Assembly: GCA_002081555.1 (NCBI GenBank)
Contig: MZNV01000226.1
Location: 1-64,000, forward strand
Length of the DNA: 64,000 nucleotides
Direction: 5' to 3'
Source: Protostelium mycophagum
Lineage: Eukaryota > Evosea > Variosea > Protosteliida > Protosteliaceae
The notes beneath the pieces are model-generated. The model did not search any database and was not told where the DNA came from. It worked only from the letters and a program-made list of their open reading frames with translations. The position numbers were made by a program, and so were the translations under genes. Every line of letters starts with the position of its first letter. Within the stretch, counting starts at the first letter, position 1. Below, piece by piece: positions 38,698 to 49,437 of this stretch.

Positions 38698-40223
38698 TTA
38701 TACATTTTCCACGGTGTTTGGAATCGATTCTTTTCTTTCTGCTGGGGTGTGTACTTCGTTTATTTGGGAATGCGACTTGGAATCTGTCTGTGCATTTGTA
38801 GATCCGGATCCGCTGGCAAAAATAGATTTGATCACGAAAGGATTGAACCATCTGTGAAGTTAGTCAGTTGTTGATTTGAAAAAGCTATATCTACCTGTGC
38901 CATTGCCAAATTGGAATAAATACATTTACCGCACAGAAAGCCACCACCCAAGAGAGGACATAAGAAGAAAAGACCTTCGCCTGTATTTCATCAGATCTTC
39001 TCGTTGTGGACAGATCTTGATGCTTACCCGGTTCTGTACAGGAGAACTGAGTGATTGATGGAGAATTAGCTCCAAATTTACGGCGGAGGCGGCTGAGGCG
39101 AAGACGGAGAAGAGCCCCATCAGTATCATGACCTGCCAATGTGTCAAGAGGACATCGACATGACACTACCCACAGAAATGACCCTGCTGATGGAGTTGGC
39201 GGGAAGTATTCTCAAAAGTTTGAAACCGTAGTACACGTAGCCTATTGCGAAAAGTACCCACATGGACAGATAGAAAGCGTCGTAGAAATAGAAATATCCG
39301 AGGTAAAAGTTGGCGTTTCGGTTGTAAAATTGATTGGCTATCTACAATGGTCATTCTGATTCTACAACGTTGTAGATTCTCACTTGTCCGGCGAAGACGA
39401 CAGCAGACAGGACGCAGACGGCCACATAAGCGAGTCTGAATTTTGACATGAAATCAAGTTCCAGCAGAACACTGTCCATGGTGATGTTAGCCTCATAATC
39501 AGGTTTGATCTTCTGCAACATCACTGCTTTTCTCATCTTTTTGATCGACGAATAGTACAAGTCAGCCCTGGACATATGAATGATGACCGATGATTAAACG
39601 ACACCGACTCACCAGTGGAATAGAAGCGCGGAGAAGATGAAGAGGTGAAAATTTTCTCTGAAACAGAAGAGAACATACCAGACTCTCGGATCCATGTTCC
39701 CGTAGACACCTCCGTAATCGATGCTCTGCATTGTCATCCCTGGAAGTGTCAGCTGTCATGACACGATATGTAACACTCACATGTGCAGTAGGCGAAAATC
39801 AGAAACATGTTGAATCGAGCGGTGGATTTTGCAGCACCAACCTCAGAGGACGAGATGATGAACTCCAGGAGAAGACGATACGAAATGAGAACAACAAGGA
39901 TGCCGAAGCAGACACCCACAAAGATCCGAATCTGCAGAGCAGTTTCATTAATGGTAGCTGGAAGTTGGTCACTTCATGAAACGTATTGCCAACTCACATC
40001 TGGAACAGTCTGCTGTGCCATTTTGCCCGTAGAATCTATTCAGTCATCAGCGTTCACAAATTGGTCTTGTTTGTTACCCAATGTAACAGCGGCACTGTCC
40101 GTCATCCTGGCAAACACCTCTGTCGTTACAGTCTTGGTTGTACTTGTTGCAGTCGAATGTGGAATTAACTTGGCTTGCAACGAGGACGAAAAACAGGGAG
40201 AGAGTGAGTAGTGTGTTCAGCAT
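38698..40223 (-). CDS. EGF-containing multi-pass membrane protein
   Basis: Signal peptide (MLNTLLTLSLFFVLVASQV), then one EGF-like module (CNKYNQDCNDRGVCQDDGQC RC), then about seven hydrophobic segments, for example IFVGVCFGILVVLISYRLLL, ENFHLFIFSALLFHW, AYVAVCVLSAVVFAG, LSMWVLFAIGYVYYGFKLL and LMGLFSVFASAASAV. The polar tail ends IPNTVENV. A seven-helix membrane protein with a small EGF ectodomain; it might be a receptor, but I see no family motif that proves a GPCR. About eight short exons. The intron at 39361 opens with the perfect palindrome TCTACAACGTTGTAGA. Confidence 0.6.
39361..39376. repeat. perfect 16-bp palindrome TCTACAACGTTGTAGA
   Basis: The perfect head-to-head double copy of the window's intronic word, in an intron of the EGF/membrane gene. 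Close variants sit at 17188, 17655, 20005, 31364, 35875, 46947, 48403 and 59114. Confidence 0.95.
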
Positions 40224-41334
40224 GGTCGTGCTTCGTTCTCTGGTGTCCAGGAATGTGGTGTCTACCAGAGGGTTCTTTCCGCAGAGGGCAGACAATTTCA
40301 TGTTAGTTTGACACTTCATGTCAAACTTGACACGCACAACTTGAATAAAATACGGTACCACTGCGCGCAAGATATTGTGCCTGAGGCAAACAGGAGTAGC
40401 AACTTCACCATACCGCTGAGGTCACAGTATGTTAACGCGGTATATGATCTCGTGGACACGCAGCTTTGGCCTCAAACAGCATTTTCATGTTTTGAATAAG
40501 GAGTTCAAGCAAGAATGAGCGATTTATGTCCGAAAGTAGGGATAACATTTAATGGTATTTTTGCAACAAGGAGTCTTTCAACATCTCAATGAAATCTCAG
40601 AGCCGTTTGTTGACGGGTATAGGCCAGGGAGGAGTGTAAAACCGGTCGGCCTCTCAGGAGCACCGGTCACAAGAGGACTGTCTTATTAAAGCATCAGCCG
40701 AATATATTACGTGGTCTATCTGTGCTGCGGTCAAATTCGGACACTGTGAAAAAATATAGAGTGGTTGTGTTTAACACGTCAAAATACAAAACAACTGTAC
40801 AAGAAGATTTCATGGAGGTGATCTTTTCGTTGTGCGAATTTTATTCAAAAAATTCAGCTTGATTAAAAATTCAACTCTCAATTCCTGGCCTTTTCAACAT
40901 TATTGAAAAATAGTATTTCAAGGAGAAAAAAACGTATGCAATTCTGATGGGTGTGAGGCTGCAATTCTTTGAAGATTTTACGAATTTGGGTGATCGCCAC
41001 CTGTACATGGGGGACATCCGGATCCCCTTGCATGGTTGCGAATTTTCGGGGATCTCGTTTCTCCGCCTGTTGAGAAACATTCATAGAACTCAAAGATAAT
41101 TGTTCCGTTTTCCTTAAATGCGTAATTGCCGCAATAATGACATCGGTTATTACCGTCTCTGCCGAAGTCTCTTTCGGCGTTTCGCAAGAAGGCGAGATTG
41201 AAAAAGGTAAAAATATGAGAATTATTCGAGATTTCTGACACGGAAATTCTTGTTGTGTTTCTCCGATCCGTCACGATAACGAGAGCAAACGCAAGCAGCC
41301 ATAATCACAACAAGCGATCAGAAACAAGATCACA
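40224..41334. other. 1.1-kb gap, possible small gene on minus strand
   Basis: On the - strand, 41093-40878 encodes SSMNVSQQAEKRDPRKFATM QGDPDVPHVQVAITQIRKIF ..., which looks like real protein and may follow an upstream exon starting MTDRRNTTRIS at 41274. No family is recognised. The rest (40300-40870) shows no gene. Confidence 0.35.
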
Positions 41335-41723
41335 ATGTCAGCCAAGCCAACCATATTCGATTTATTTGGAGAAGACCTGAGTCGACCAGCAACAAGGGAG
41401 TTTAGAACAAGAACAGATTCGTTCACCTCATTATTACAAGAGACAGAAGGTTTAGGCTTCGATCTGAAGAGGTGAATGCCGTTAAGCATTCCTGATCATG
41501 CCTTATGCATTGTTTAAAAACATCATTCTCATATTGAATCAGATCAATGGAAAGAAAGACCCAAACTATGTGTGCACGATCACCCAAGTCACCTTTAAGA
41601 CAAGTTGTTGCAATGTCATGGTCTGTAACAACAGAAGATGATAAAGACGCCTGGAAGAGAGCTGTCCATCCTCACACAAAGAGAAGAAGATCCAGCATCC
41701 TGTCCAAAAACACAACAAAATGA
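41335..41723 (+). CDS. small basic protein, unknown
   Basis: Two exons: MSAKPTIFDLFGEDLSRPAT ... ETEGLGFDLKR, then an intron gtgaat...gaatcag (about 41473-41543), then SMERKTQTMCARSPKSPLRQ ... KRAVHPHTKRRRSSILSKNT TK. About 105 residues, basic and Ser-rich at the C terminus (possible nuclear signal KRRRSS). Not recognised. It converges on the next - strand gene. Confidence 0.5.
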
Positions 41724-41877
41724 GGATGAGAGATGGATTTGTACAGCCCGGTCTTCGAGGCCACGGAAGAGTTTTCAATGAAAATAAATTTGAGTCGAAA
41801 ATGGTGCCCTTTTAAAACCAATTTTGGCGGGAAAATTTTGGCGGGAAATATTTCGAAACAAAGATAGTCAAAGAGTT

Positions 41878-43277
41878 TTATTCATCATCTTCATCATCTT
41901 CTTCATGTGCTACGCATTGTGGATCTGATCTCAGTAGCTTGATGGTGTAGTTTAAGTTCCACAAAATCCTCTGGTTTCGCCTCGAGAAGGCGTTGGAAGT
42001 GTACCTCAGCAGAGTGTCTTTTTCACCGGGTCCAAACTCCGCGATCTGCCACAGGTAATGGTTCGCTGCATAATTTAAATTTCAAATACCACAACAAAGC
42101 GCGAACGGCGAAAAGTCATAAAGATCCATCTACAACGCACCTGTCCAGTAGATGTCTCTGATTTCTTGAAGGTCTTCAAAAGCTCTGAGCCGTGGGAGGT
42201 TGTCTGCGCCATAAAACATGTCGAAAGCTGCCATGAGCTCTTCTTGTGGTAGTTTTCGGATGTGTTGGATGTGGCCTTGGACACGTCATTTTTTGTACAA
42301 AGGTACACAAGGATGTGTTATCTACAACGAGACGTACCGACCGAATTTTGATTTTTGATCAAGTGTGTCAGCTGTGGGTATGTCTTATCTGCCGTCTCAA
42401 TTAATTGTGTCGCTTTTCTGTACGTCCCCTCCGGAGTGAAACTTTTGAACAGAGCCACACCTGAGATATCTCAATAGATATCCTTGATGACGTCACCAAA
42501 AAATATGATGTCATACCAAACCCAGCGCCAAATACAAGTCCAAAAGGGTACCAGACTGTCTTCACCAGGGCAGGAAATAATTTAGAGGCCAGGTAAACTG
42601 TGCCAGCCCCGACTGCCGTTGTCAAGGCAGTGCCTCCCACAATCAAAAGTTGTGAGAATAATTCATGGTCTAAGAACCTTGATCATTCAAAAAAGATGAA
42701 GGCGTGTATAACTACCTGACTCGACTGATGAAAAGAGAGGGATCAGTCTCTCCTCCTTGTTGCTCAGCGGCGAGTTCTTCGTAGGTCAGTTGTTCGTCTG
42801 ATAACTGTGATTTTCTGGTCAATGCTGGATCTTCTGATGATTTCTTTGACACTGGCTTGGATGGGGCAAGTGCTTTCATCTTCTTCCTTTCTAAACGTCG
42901 AATTCGTCTTTGTGCCTCCCTTCGCAGAATTTGTCGTGACGTCTTCCTCATTCTGGCCATCTTTGTGTAGATGGGTGTTGGAATGAATTGGCGGACTGGA
43001 GCAGAAATACGTTGAAAATCATTTTTGTATCTGTTCCTCAGACGAATCATCAACGGTGCCAATTTGTATGCTGTGATCATGAATCGAAAGATGATCAGAG
43101 ATCATTTTCACTGTAAAAAAGATCCCTACATTCTCTCAATGTGAGTTGTTTTGCTTGGAAACGTAAATAACGTGGATTAGCTCTGATATACTCCTTGGCT
43201 TTTGATATTGTTGTGTTTGTTTGCAGCCGTGAATAAAGTTGTGAGAGGACCTCCAATGGTCGTCGTCGTCCGCTCAT
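41878..43277 (-). CDS. predicted membrane protein, unknown
   Basis: Seven or so exons. The N-terminal 150 residues are very basic (MSGRRRPLEVLSQLYSRLQT; TSRQILRREAQRRIRRLERK), then a Glu/Gln-rich stretch, then one or two hydrophobic segments rich in Gly/Ala (LLIVGGTALTTAVGAGTVYL; TVWYPFGLVFGAGFG), then a soluble tail (YRKATQLIETADKTYPQLTH; YLWQIAEFGPGEKDTLLR) ending in EEDDEDDE. The basic start could act as a mitochondrial signal, but this is a guess. I do not recognise the family. It diverges from the next gene with about 105 bp between starts. Confidence 0.5.
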
Positions 43278-43382
43278 CTTGATGTTCTTTATCTGATTGA
43301 AGAAAATGATGTCCTCTTGTTCTACAACGGTTAGATCAGATCGGTGAGATCGAGATCATTATTCTCCACAACACAATCAATC
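43278..43382. promoter_or_regulatory. 105-bp divergent promoter
   Basis: Shared between two unknown membrane-protein genes. Contains a CTACAACG word at about 43323, one of the few copies outside introns. Confidence 0.4.
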
Positions 43383-43718
43383 ATGGGACGAGAGAGACAG
43401 TCACCACCAGACCCGGGTCAACCTGTCGCGAGACCATATTACCCCGGCGAAAGAAGAATTAGAGCACCACAGGGACCCATAATCAAGCCAACAGACGCCA
43501 AACTCATCAGCTGTTTCCATTGGACAATCAAGTCAGGCGGGATCGGATTCTTCTATGGATGTCTGCAGAGTTTAGGATTTTTCACTCGCTTTTCAAAGAG
43601 GAGAGGAAGACCGTTCTTATATTTCCCTAAAAAGAGAGCAGCATGGTTCGCTGGAGTTTTTGGGGTTGGAAGAGTCATTCATCAATTCTTCTATTTGGAT
43701 AAATCTGGAGGACATTAA
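43383..43718 (+). CDS. small membrane-associated protein, unknown
   Basis: Single exon, 111 residues, starting MGRERQSPPDPGQPVARPYY. It has a proline-rich, basic N-terminal third, then two weakly hydrophobic Gly/Phe-rich segments (WTIKSGGIGFFYGCLQSLGF and AAWFAGVFGVGRVIHQFFYL) separated by a basic run (SKRRGRP). Size and layout recall small mitochondrial inner-membrane or Tim17-like accessory proteins, but no diagnostic motif is seen. Converges with RBX1. Confidence 0.5.
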   Translation: MGRERQSPPDPGQPVARPYYPGERRIRAPQGPIIKPTDAKLISCFHWTIKSGGIGFFYGCLQSLGFFTRFSKRRGRPFLYFPKKRAAWFAGVFGVGRVIHQFFYLDKSGGH

Positions 43719-43831
43719 TCTGTTTGAAACATCATCAAGACGGTTCACACGCAGAGACACCGAAAAGGGAGGGTCAGATAAAACGATCGAGTTACGATAT
43801 TTTTCGTCTCTGTATTATATAATTGGAAAGA

Positions 43832-44380
43832 TCAATGTCCGTATTTCTGGAACTCCCATGTGCACAGATCTTTGATTGTTCAGTTTTGAATCTGTTTAAA
43901 TTTGAATACAAACCTAATGGACAGACATCTCTCTGCTTCAACCAACGTGAGATACAGTGAAGGTGGAAAGCATGCTATTTTTGATCAGAATATGACGTTG
44001 ATCTTCTGTACATACGTTACAAGAACCCCAGGCAACGGTACAATCCTTTCCTGATTCTCCAATACTGTTTAATTGACAATCCACACCTGAAACATTAACA
44101 TCATACCAAATAAACAAATAAAGACTCACATAACTCTTGAACTCTCTCCTTACATATAGCACAATTCTCGTTATCTATATCTGCAGATAAATTCAGAAAT
44201 GGTCCATGCGACCAAACTGGTGATCTCACCCCATGACCACAGAGTCACAGCTTGCCATTTTTTGATCTCAAATCTTGGCTTGTCTTTTGGAATGGGGAAT
44301 ACGGCGGCTTTAGTTCCTTTCTTTTCCTCCTTCTCTCCTCCCTCATCCATGGCATCGACATCATTCTCATCGTCAGACAT
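43832..44380 (-). CDS. RBX1: RBX1/ROC1 RING subunit of cullin E3 ligases
   Basis: Recruits E2 to cullin-RING ubiquitin ligases. After an acidic start ([15 protein letters not shown]) come the cullin-binding beta strand [20 protein letters not shown] and the RING-H2: [49 protein letters not shown], ending WEFQKYGH. All zinc ligands are present. Five exons; the last join needs a 44-nt intron (gtttgt...atcaaag) giving [11 protein letters not shown]. Divergent from INTS6 across about 150 bp. Confidence 0.93.
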
Positions 44381-44528
44381 ATTTGAAGATCTCTTGTGGT
44401 GTTCTTCTTGTCTTGTCGCGATCCGGATGTATGTATGATCTGTCTGTTTGCAGAAAAACTCTTCAGGAAATGGTGGCATTTCTACAACGCCGAAGGCATT
44501 TTGAAACATCACATCACATGAAATCACC
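44381..44528. promoter_or_regulatory. divergent promoter RBX1 / INTS6
   Basis: 148 bp between opposed starts; contains one CTACAACG word at about 44482. No TATA box seen. Confidence 0.4.
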
Positions 44529-47500
44529 ATGCTGCTCGTCTTTATAGTCGATACGAGCGCGTCGATGAACCAGAGGACATGTCACGCGGGCATGTCCATG
44601 CTGGATCTGGCCAAGGCAGCAGTGGAACATTTTGTGAAGAACAGACTGAGGGTATCTCATAATGACCGTTACTTTTTGATCACATGTGAGGAAGGCCCTG
44701 CTGCTTTCAGAGTGAGTTTTGTCATTGTTCCTTTTCAAATATGGGGCGGTTTTAAAATTTGAAATAATCCATTTCTGAGTGATCTGAAGTGTTCTTGGGA
44801 TGATCATGTTGTGAATAATCCTGCCGGTGTTTTTCTTCAAGAACTCAAATCATTGCAAGCCAAAGACTTGACTTCCCTGGGATCATGTCTGAAGAAGGCT
44901 TTCGAGCATATCAATCTCTTTAGACTGCGCTATAATATGGATAATTACGCTATGGTGAGGATTTTTTCTTCAAATATTTTTATTATTGAAATAATTATAT
45001 AAGAACTCGAAAATTACAAATAATGTGACGCGATTACCATCTCAATCACAAAATCATCATCTGTTCATATGATGCTAGACACATTTTAATTCATATCAAA
45101 ATGTATCTTTTTACTTCTCCACGCTTGTTTGGAATAACTATAATTTAATACAAGCAGGGAAGGTTACCTTGGGTCATGGAGGCGGCAAATATCATAGTGC
45201 TGACGGACGGAGGAAGTCTGACGTCACACACTGGTGTGACTGACCAGGTGAGATCTATTTATTTTTTAGACTTTTTCGCCAGAAGGATTCAGAGAATTCA
45301 AAATCGATTTTTTTGTTCATGATTACATAAATGTGATAAAATATTGTCTAAAACATATATTTGCAATCACAGTGCGGCAAAACCCTTAGCATTCAACATG
45401 TACAAAAACACCACTTCTATATACACCAATCACCGTGAATACTGCGAATACAGGACAGCTCGTGCGGATAATTGATTCGCAACAGTTGTCCATTCCGACG
45501 GCGCCTTACCCGGGTAGTGACATGACTTTTGAGCCTTTCAGATGGGACCAGAGGTTATTCACCGTCGTCATGCAGGTAAAAATATCCGATTGAAAAAACT
45601 TTAACACTGTCATAACTATTATTATTGCTCAGGGTCGTGTCTCGTTGTAGATACTCAAATTTCCAGGTTCCTGGGGTGTCTAAACCGACTCCACTTCAAG
45701 TTGCGGGGCCGCCTCCACCAGCTAACCCAGCACTGAATCAGCCAATTTTAGGATCAAGCACCACATACACAGCCATGAGCGAGGTATTTGAATTATTCCT
45801 ATCATCATTTTTTCGCCAAGTTTGGGCCGAGTTTTTTTAGGATTTTACTCAGTATTTTGTCTGCAAAAACAATTATACTTTATCCCTTCTGTGCTTGATA
45901 TTACAACTATTATGGTTCTTGTGGCGCGAAGCGCCACACCATTCACAGTCTTCTTTGCAATAATACATTTTTGTGTCACTACTATGTCTGCGAAATTTCG
46001 AATTTTCTACAAGTATACACCTGTCTTCGTCGTGACTTTTCAAGTTGAAAAGTTCAGGTCACTGGCGGCAACTGCCAAATCGCCACGACATATAAGATGC
46101 TTCTCTCTTCAATGGACGCGATATTACACCGCTGTTCTAATGTGGGGGTCGTGGTCAATCTGGAGAACGCCGTCCCCTCCCCCCCCGGCACCCCCCACCC
46201 ACCCCCTGCTGATGCGAAGCACAAATTATTGTACATAAGACCTAACCAGACCGGACAATTACAAGGGTGCTGGCCTATGCCGGAGAGTTTTCCCATCGAC
46301 CCGATGGCGCCCCAACCGGTACAAATTTTCACCAAAAATATTTTTTAAATTTTAAATCAAAGATTTCCAGCACATTTTTGTATTATACAAGACTTTTTCA
46401 TGATCATTTTTAATATTTTCAAATACCACAAGTCCAACGAAGCTTCTCAATCTACAACGAGCTAATTTTGAATGCAGCCACCACGGACAGCTCAACCCAT
46501 GATCAGGTTCAACCCCACAGATGTAGACGGTCACCTTCTCGAGGGTTTTCCTGTCGACAAATACGAGATAGAAGTATCCCCCCTGACCAATTATATGTGC
46601 CAACAAAAACCCAACCGCGCTTGGCAGGTCGACATTGTCAATCCCATAATTACCATTTCTCCATCCAACCCCGATATTTCATTGAAATTTCACCAGGTTT
46701 TCATGCATGGTTCACAAATGGCAAACGCCAGGCCTGAGCCTTTTGGCTTCATCAAGGCGAATTCAAACAAAAACGCCATAGTCCTCCACGTTTTACCTTA
46801 CGCTTACCACAGGCTCTTCCCGCTGCTGGAAGAGCTCAACAGTTTCACAGAGAAGAAGCCATCACCCAAGTGGAAGAGTGATTTTGACAAGTATATGCAG
46901 TCCATCCCGACTTATTATTACACCCCCATGAGAACGGGTACGTACTTCTACATCGTTGTAGATCGTCGATTTTCGGATTGACATTCAAATTTTGGAATTC
47001 GAATTTTGATCGTTAATATTGTGAAAATCACGTTAACTAACGTAGCGATGAAACACTATGGCGCGGCACATGTGATGTCGCCGCAATACGAAAACACTAT
47101 GGGCATAAACGCGCAGAACCATTTCAAAAAATTGAAAACGGCGAGTGTACAAGAGAGCGAGAGGGTCATGAGGTCTGTCAAGGCCGCAAAGGAAACTTCT
47201 CGGAATCTACCAGCCGTTTTGGTGCGTCTACAATTGCATCTACAATACTTTACTTATTTCTTCTACTCTGCTTTGTGGCTTTGCCGCCAAAAATAGAAGG
47301 ATGTCTCTATTTTTGAACAAAATAAAAATTCATTTGTGATGACGTGGCAGGCAATACCGAAGGGAAAAACCTCGTCTACAACGCCATCTACAAAGAACCA
47401 CAACTTCCATAAGCTACTGGATAAGGGGTGAGTTTCATCTTTATGAAACGCTTCATTCCAATGAAAAGACGTATTTACGAGTTGTAGAGCCAATACGGAC

Positions 47501-49277
47501 ATTTACACAGATTCAGCACCGAAGAGGTATAAAAACAATCACTTCTACAACTCTGTAAAACCTCATATAATCCATAATAACATCTCAAGTGATCCCACGG
47601 ATGAAGCGGACTATAACGAGCCATATTCTACTTATAATGTGACCCTTTTGCAACCTCTCACGCACAAGAATGTGTTTGATATCCCGCGAGACCAGCTGGT
47701 CGAACAAATCCAGAAGATGAAGGAGTCTCTAAACAAACCTAACCGCAATTCAGAAGGTTTGAATAACTTTATCTCTGATTGTAGATGGAACATTCTATTT
47801 TTAGAAAAATCAATCGTCCAAAAGTCGCCGCAACACTTTGAGATTTTGGTGGTTAGAAATCACGGTAACTACCGTAAGCCGGCTGCTACTAATGCTCCTA
47901 ACGTGCCAAGCACGGTTAAAATCGCGGTTATAACCGTGCACCGGCTGCTACTAACCGGCAAAAATCATAGTGTTTCAATACCACTCTATTCGTTGTAGAA
48001 TGACAGGTTTCATAGTGATGAAACACATGGTGCCCATCGGGGAGATGGGTAATTACGCAGAGGCCATGGCCGCGGCCAAGATGAGGGAAGTCTTCGTAAA
48101 CGAAGACGAGAGGCGAAAACCCATAATTTTCGGGAACCCTTTCCGCTTAGAAAAGGTGAAGAATCTCGGAATTTTCGAGGAAAATTCTGAACGTGTACAG
48201 CGTGCCCCGTCATTAGGAAATATTGTCGACGAAGCGGATGAAGAGGACGGAACTGCCAAGGAGAAGGTGATCTACAACGAGACGTATCTATTGTTTTTCT
48301 GTGATTAAACAGACCCTATTTAATTTGATTTGATACGATTCAGACGGTGAAGAAAAGGAGATTAGGACAGGGCAGCCTTCAATCGTAATATTTCATCTCA
48401 AACTACAACATTGTAGACTGACAATTGTAGCGCCAAAAACAAAGTCAGAAAAATCGCGCAAGCGCCAAATATAGCAACACCTCAGAAGACTGTTCAGCAG
48501 ATAGGTCAGGTTGTACAACAAGCCCTACTCCCCACTGCCCCTTCCATCAACCCCCCCATCTTGACCCCTCCCCCGAGTCAATCGCCGACGCCAGTGTCGA
48601 CGTCGACACAGCCCCTCGCACCGAGTATAAATCTGCCGATCATGCCGCAGACACCCCCAGCCTCCCCTATGCAGGTATCTACAACTGCATTCATCATGAG
48701 AATTTTAGTGTTTTGTCTGCGGCAAAGCCGCAGAAAATGTACAGTGATCTATTTTTGGAGTATTTGTTCTGTTTTCATCCTTTCATATCATTGCAGACGA
48801 ACGCGCCACAATCACCATCATCAGCCCCAACAACACCCCTCTCCTCTCCCTCCAGACCAGAGAGCCCCGTAAATTACGTCATCATTACGTGACAATCTGA
48901 CATTCTGATAGGTCAAGAAATCTACACCCTCTGTATCCCCCGCTGGGGTTGCCGCAAATATGGCGAAGAAGAACGTAAGTGTTGTAGATACCACTTTTCT
49001 TCTGAATTTTTTCTGAATTTTCACAGGAAATCAAGCAGATGCTGAGAAAGACTGGCCAAAGAAGTGAGTGAATTTCTATCTTTAGAACATGTCAGACGTC
49101 AAATTGACACGCACAGACACCGAGGAGATCTTTGCGGCCCTCAATATGATACAAGGAGATCTATCTGTGAGAAGAAAGATCGCGACGGAGATCAAGAACG
49201 ACGCGGAGAGATTGAAGAAAAAAGAATTGGTCGTACAGTTAGATTCTTACATAGAGAGTAAGTTCTTGGAGATATAA
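44529..49277 (+). CDS. INTS6: Integrator complex subunit 6
   Basis: Part of the Integrator complex that cleaves snRNA and paused nascent transcripts. It opens with a vWA-like domain (MLLVFIVDTSASMNQRTCHA ... DLAKAAVEHFVKNR; the DTSASMN metal site is intact). The family's middle follows: LQGCWPMPESFPID, PPRTAQPMIRFNP, VDKYEIEVSPLTNYM, FGFIKANSNKNAIVLHVLPY and FDKYMQSIPTYYYTPM. The C terminus (IFAALNMIQGDLSVRRKIAT EIKNDAERLKKKELV) is the short conserved INTS6 tail. About 18 introns, several long (44954-45160, 45250-45440) and rich in repeated words, including an ACGGT/ACCGT-rich intron near 47860-47960. The stop is at 49277. Confidence 0.85.
46947..46962. repeat. double-word palindrome TCTACATCGTTGTAGA
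   Basis: Double copy a few bases after the donor GTACGTACT of an INTS6 intron; one mismatch. Confidence 0.85.
48403..48416. repeat. double-word palindrome CTACAACATTGTAG
   Basis: Variant double copy in an INTS6 intron; the centre CG of the common form is CA. Confidence 0.8.
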
Positions 49278-49437
49278 CCTGCTGTTGTCTTCCATAGATT
49301 TTTTGAAATTTCACTGGTTTTTGGTGACCCATTCAACTGAATTTTCACAGAATTGACAGAGGAATGATCACGTGATAAAATTTCCAAGCGAATCTGTGTA
49401 CAGCAATTTGATTAAACAAATCAGACACGCATAGAAC

